Of a stretch of DNA of 13,279 bases, positions 12,536 through 13,279 are shown piece after piece (positions within the stretch are counted from its first letter, which is position 1; the number at the start of each line of letters is the position of its first letter). A program made the position numbers and the translations under genes. Source of the stretch: Pseudomonadota bacterium (lineage in GTDB: Bacteria > Desulfobacterota > Syntrophobacteria > Syntrophobacterales > Syntrophobacteraceae); assembly GCA_023442755.1 (NCBI GenBank), contig JAEZXS010000341.1:1-13279 (forward strand). Reading direction: 5' to 3'. The notes beneath the pieces were generated by a model. The model saw only the letters and a list, made by a program, of their open reading frames with translations, had not been told where the DNA came from and searched no databases.

Positions 12536-13279
12536 CTATTTCCTTCTTTCAGTCTGCTCTTCGACGGGACGTTCCGGGTAAATCCATTCCAGGAGTGGGG
12601 TGGTCATGAAGGTTGTCAGCAGTGCCATGAGTACCATCATGGTAAATACGGTCGGGGAAAGGACCCCGATGTCCAATCCCACATTCAGGATGACCAGTTC
12701 CATGAGCCCCCTGGTATTCATCAGCACACCGAGAGTTCCAGCCTCACGCCATCCCATTCCGGTCAATCGTGCCGCCGCTGTCGACCCTCCCAGCTTACCG
12801 ATTATAGCCACTGCACAAACAAGAGCGCATATAGCCCACAGCTGCCAGGTGTCCAATAACCCGATCCTTGCTCTCAGCCCGGTGAAAGCGAAAAACAACG
12901 GCAGCAGAAGGACGACTGTAAGGTCCTCGAGTTTTTCGGTGAATGCGCGGATGAGGGCATGGTCCTTCGGTATCACCACACCTGAGAGGAAAGCTCCAAA
13001 CAGTGCATGAATACCCAGAAACTCTGTGAGCAATGCCGATAGATGGGCAAAAACCAGTGCGGCAGCCAGCAGGTCGTTTGAGAGTTGCGCCGGGCGGAAG
13101 CGCTCCAATAACCATCTTAAGAACGGCCGTATGATGAAGAGCATGGCGCAAACGAACAGTGCAGAACCTCCAATAGTAGCCCAGAGCGGCATGTTCACGG
13201 ATGGTGCGCGGACGAACAGTACAATTGCCGCAAGGATCGACCACGCCGTAACATCATCCACGGCCGCACAGGCCAGAGA
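12536..13279 (-). CDS. CPA2 cation:proton antiporter (CHX/Kef-type), N-terminal part outside window
   Basis: The frame is open to the window edge, giving 247 C-terminal residues; a GTG at 13261 is internal, because the six preceding codons (SLACAA) continue a conserved helix. The sequence SLACAAVDDVTAWSILAA carries the Asp pair of the ion-binding helix in CPA2 exchangers. Further family signatures are GIHALFGAFLSGVVIP, PLFFAFTGLRARIGLLD, GWREAGTLGVLMNTRGLMEL and TVFTMMVLMALLTTFMTTPL, very close to plant CHX and bacterial relatives. About seven membrane segments are visible. It ends shortly after the last helix (PERPVEEQTERRK), so it lacks the C-terminal cytoplasmic regulatory domain of Kef or CHX. 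It exchanges a monovalent cation for protons at the inner membrane. A 272-bp gap and an intervening promoter argue that it is not part of the downstream operon. Confidence 0.9.
   Translation of the reverse strand, partial: SLACAAVDDVTAWSILAAIVLFVRAPSVNMPLWATIGGSALFVCAMLFIIRPFLRWLLERFRPAQLSNDLLAAALVFAHLSALLTEFLGIHALFGAFLSGVVIPKDHALIRAFTEKLEDLTVVLLLPLFFAFTGLRARIGLLDTWQLWAICALVCAVAIIGKLGGSTAAARLTGMGWREAGTLGVLMNTRGLMELVILNVGLDIGVLSPTVFTMMVLMALLTTFMTTPLLEWIYPERPVEEQTERRK

Overview
The window looks like a piece of a GC-rich Gram-negative chromosome, most likely a deltaproteobacterium in the broad sense (Desulfobacterota, Syntrophobacter- or Geobacter-like). That guess rests on DUF4388 (PATAN-type) domains inside a chemosensory cluster, on several CheA/CheB variants in one locus and on a sigma-54-type promoter; no taxonomic marker gene is present. 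Every supported gene lies on the minus strand, so the region reads from high to low coordinates. I found no RNA genes, insertion sequences, CRISPR arrays or attachment sites.

Layout in order of transcription: (1) 13279-12536, the C-terminal part of a CPA2 (CHX/Kef-type) cation:proton antiporter that enters from outside the window. (2) A 272-bp intergenic region with a near-consensus sigma-54 promoter (about 12328-12313) and two short GCAC-type palindromes. (3) 12263-8633, an ABC-type module: a PhnD-like periplasmic binding protein with a Pro/Ala-rich tail, a short NitT/TauT-family permease, its ATPase, and a second, unrelated NMT1/SsuA-like binding protein with an N-terminal membrane segment. 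(4) 8636-386, a chemosensory module: a DUF4388-receiver-CheB-like protein whose esterase Ser and His are gone, CheW, a dCache methyl-accepting chemotaxis protein, a single-domain CheY with unusual active-site loops, and a CheA with two extra HPt-like repeats that lack the phospho-histidine. (5) 352-1, the start of a further DUF4388 protein that leaves the window.

The two modules appear to be one transcription unit. From 12263 to 1 the gaps are at most 58 bp, several starts overlap the preceding stop (ATGA at 9700 and at 8636, a 14-bp overlap at 10506), nearly every gene has a clear Shine-Dalgarno sequence and I see no terminator. The ATGA at 8636 directly couples the second binding protein to the CheB-like protein. 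My working hypothesis is that the operon couples a periplasmic solute-binding or transport device to a CheA/CheY pathway. Several 'dead' or altered signalling modules (pseudo-methylesterase, pseudo-HPt repeats, altered CheA N-box, altered CheY loops) and the lack of CheR in the window suggest an output or adaptation scheme different from textbook flagellar chemotaxis. That is inference from gene order and motif reading; ligand and output are unknown.
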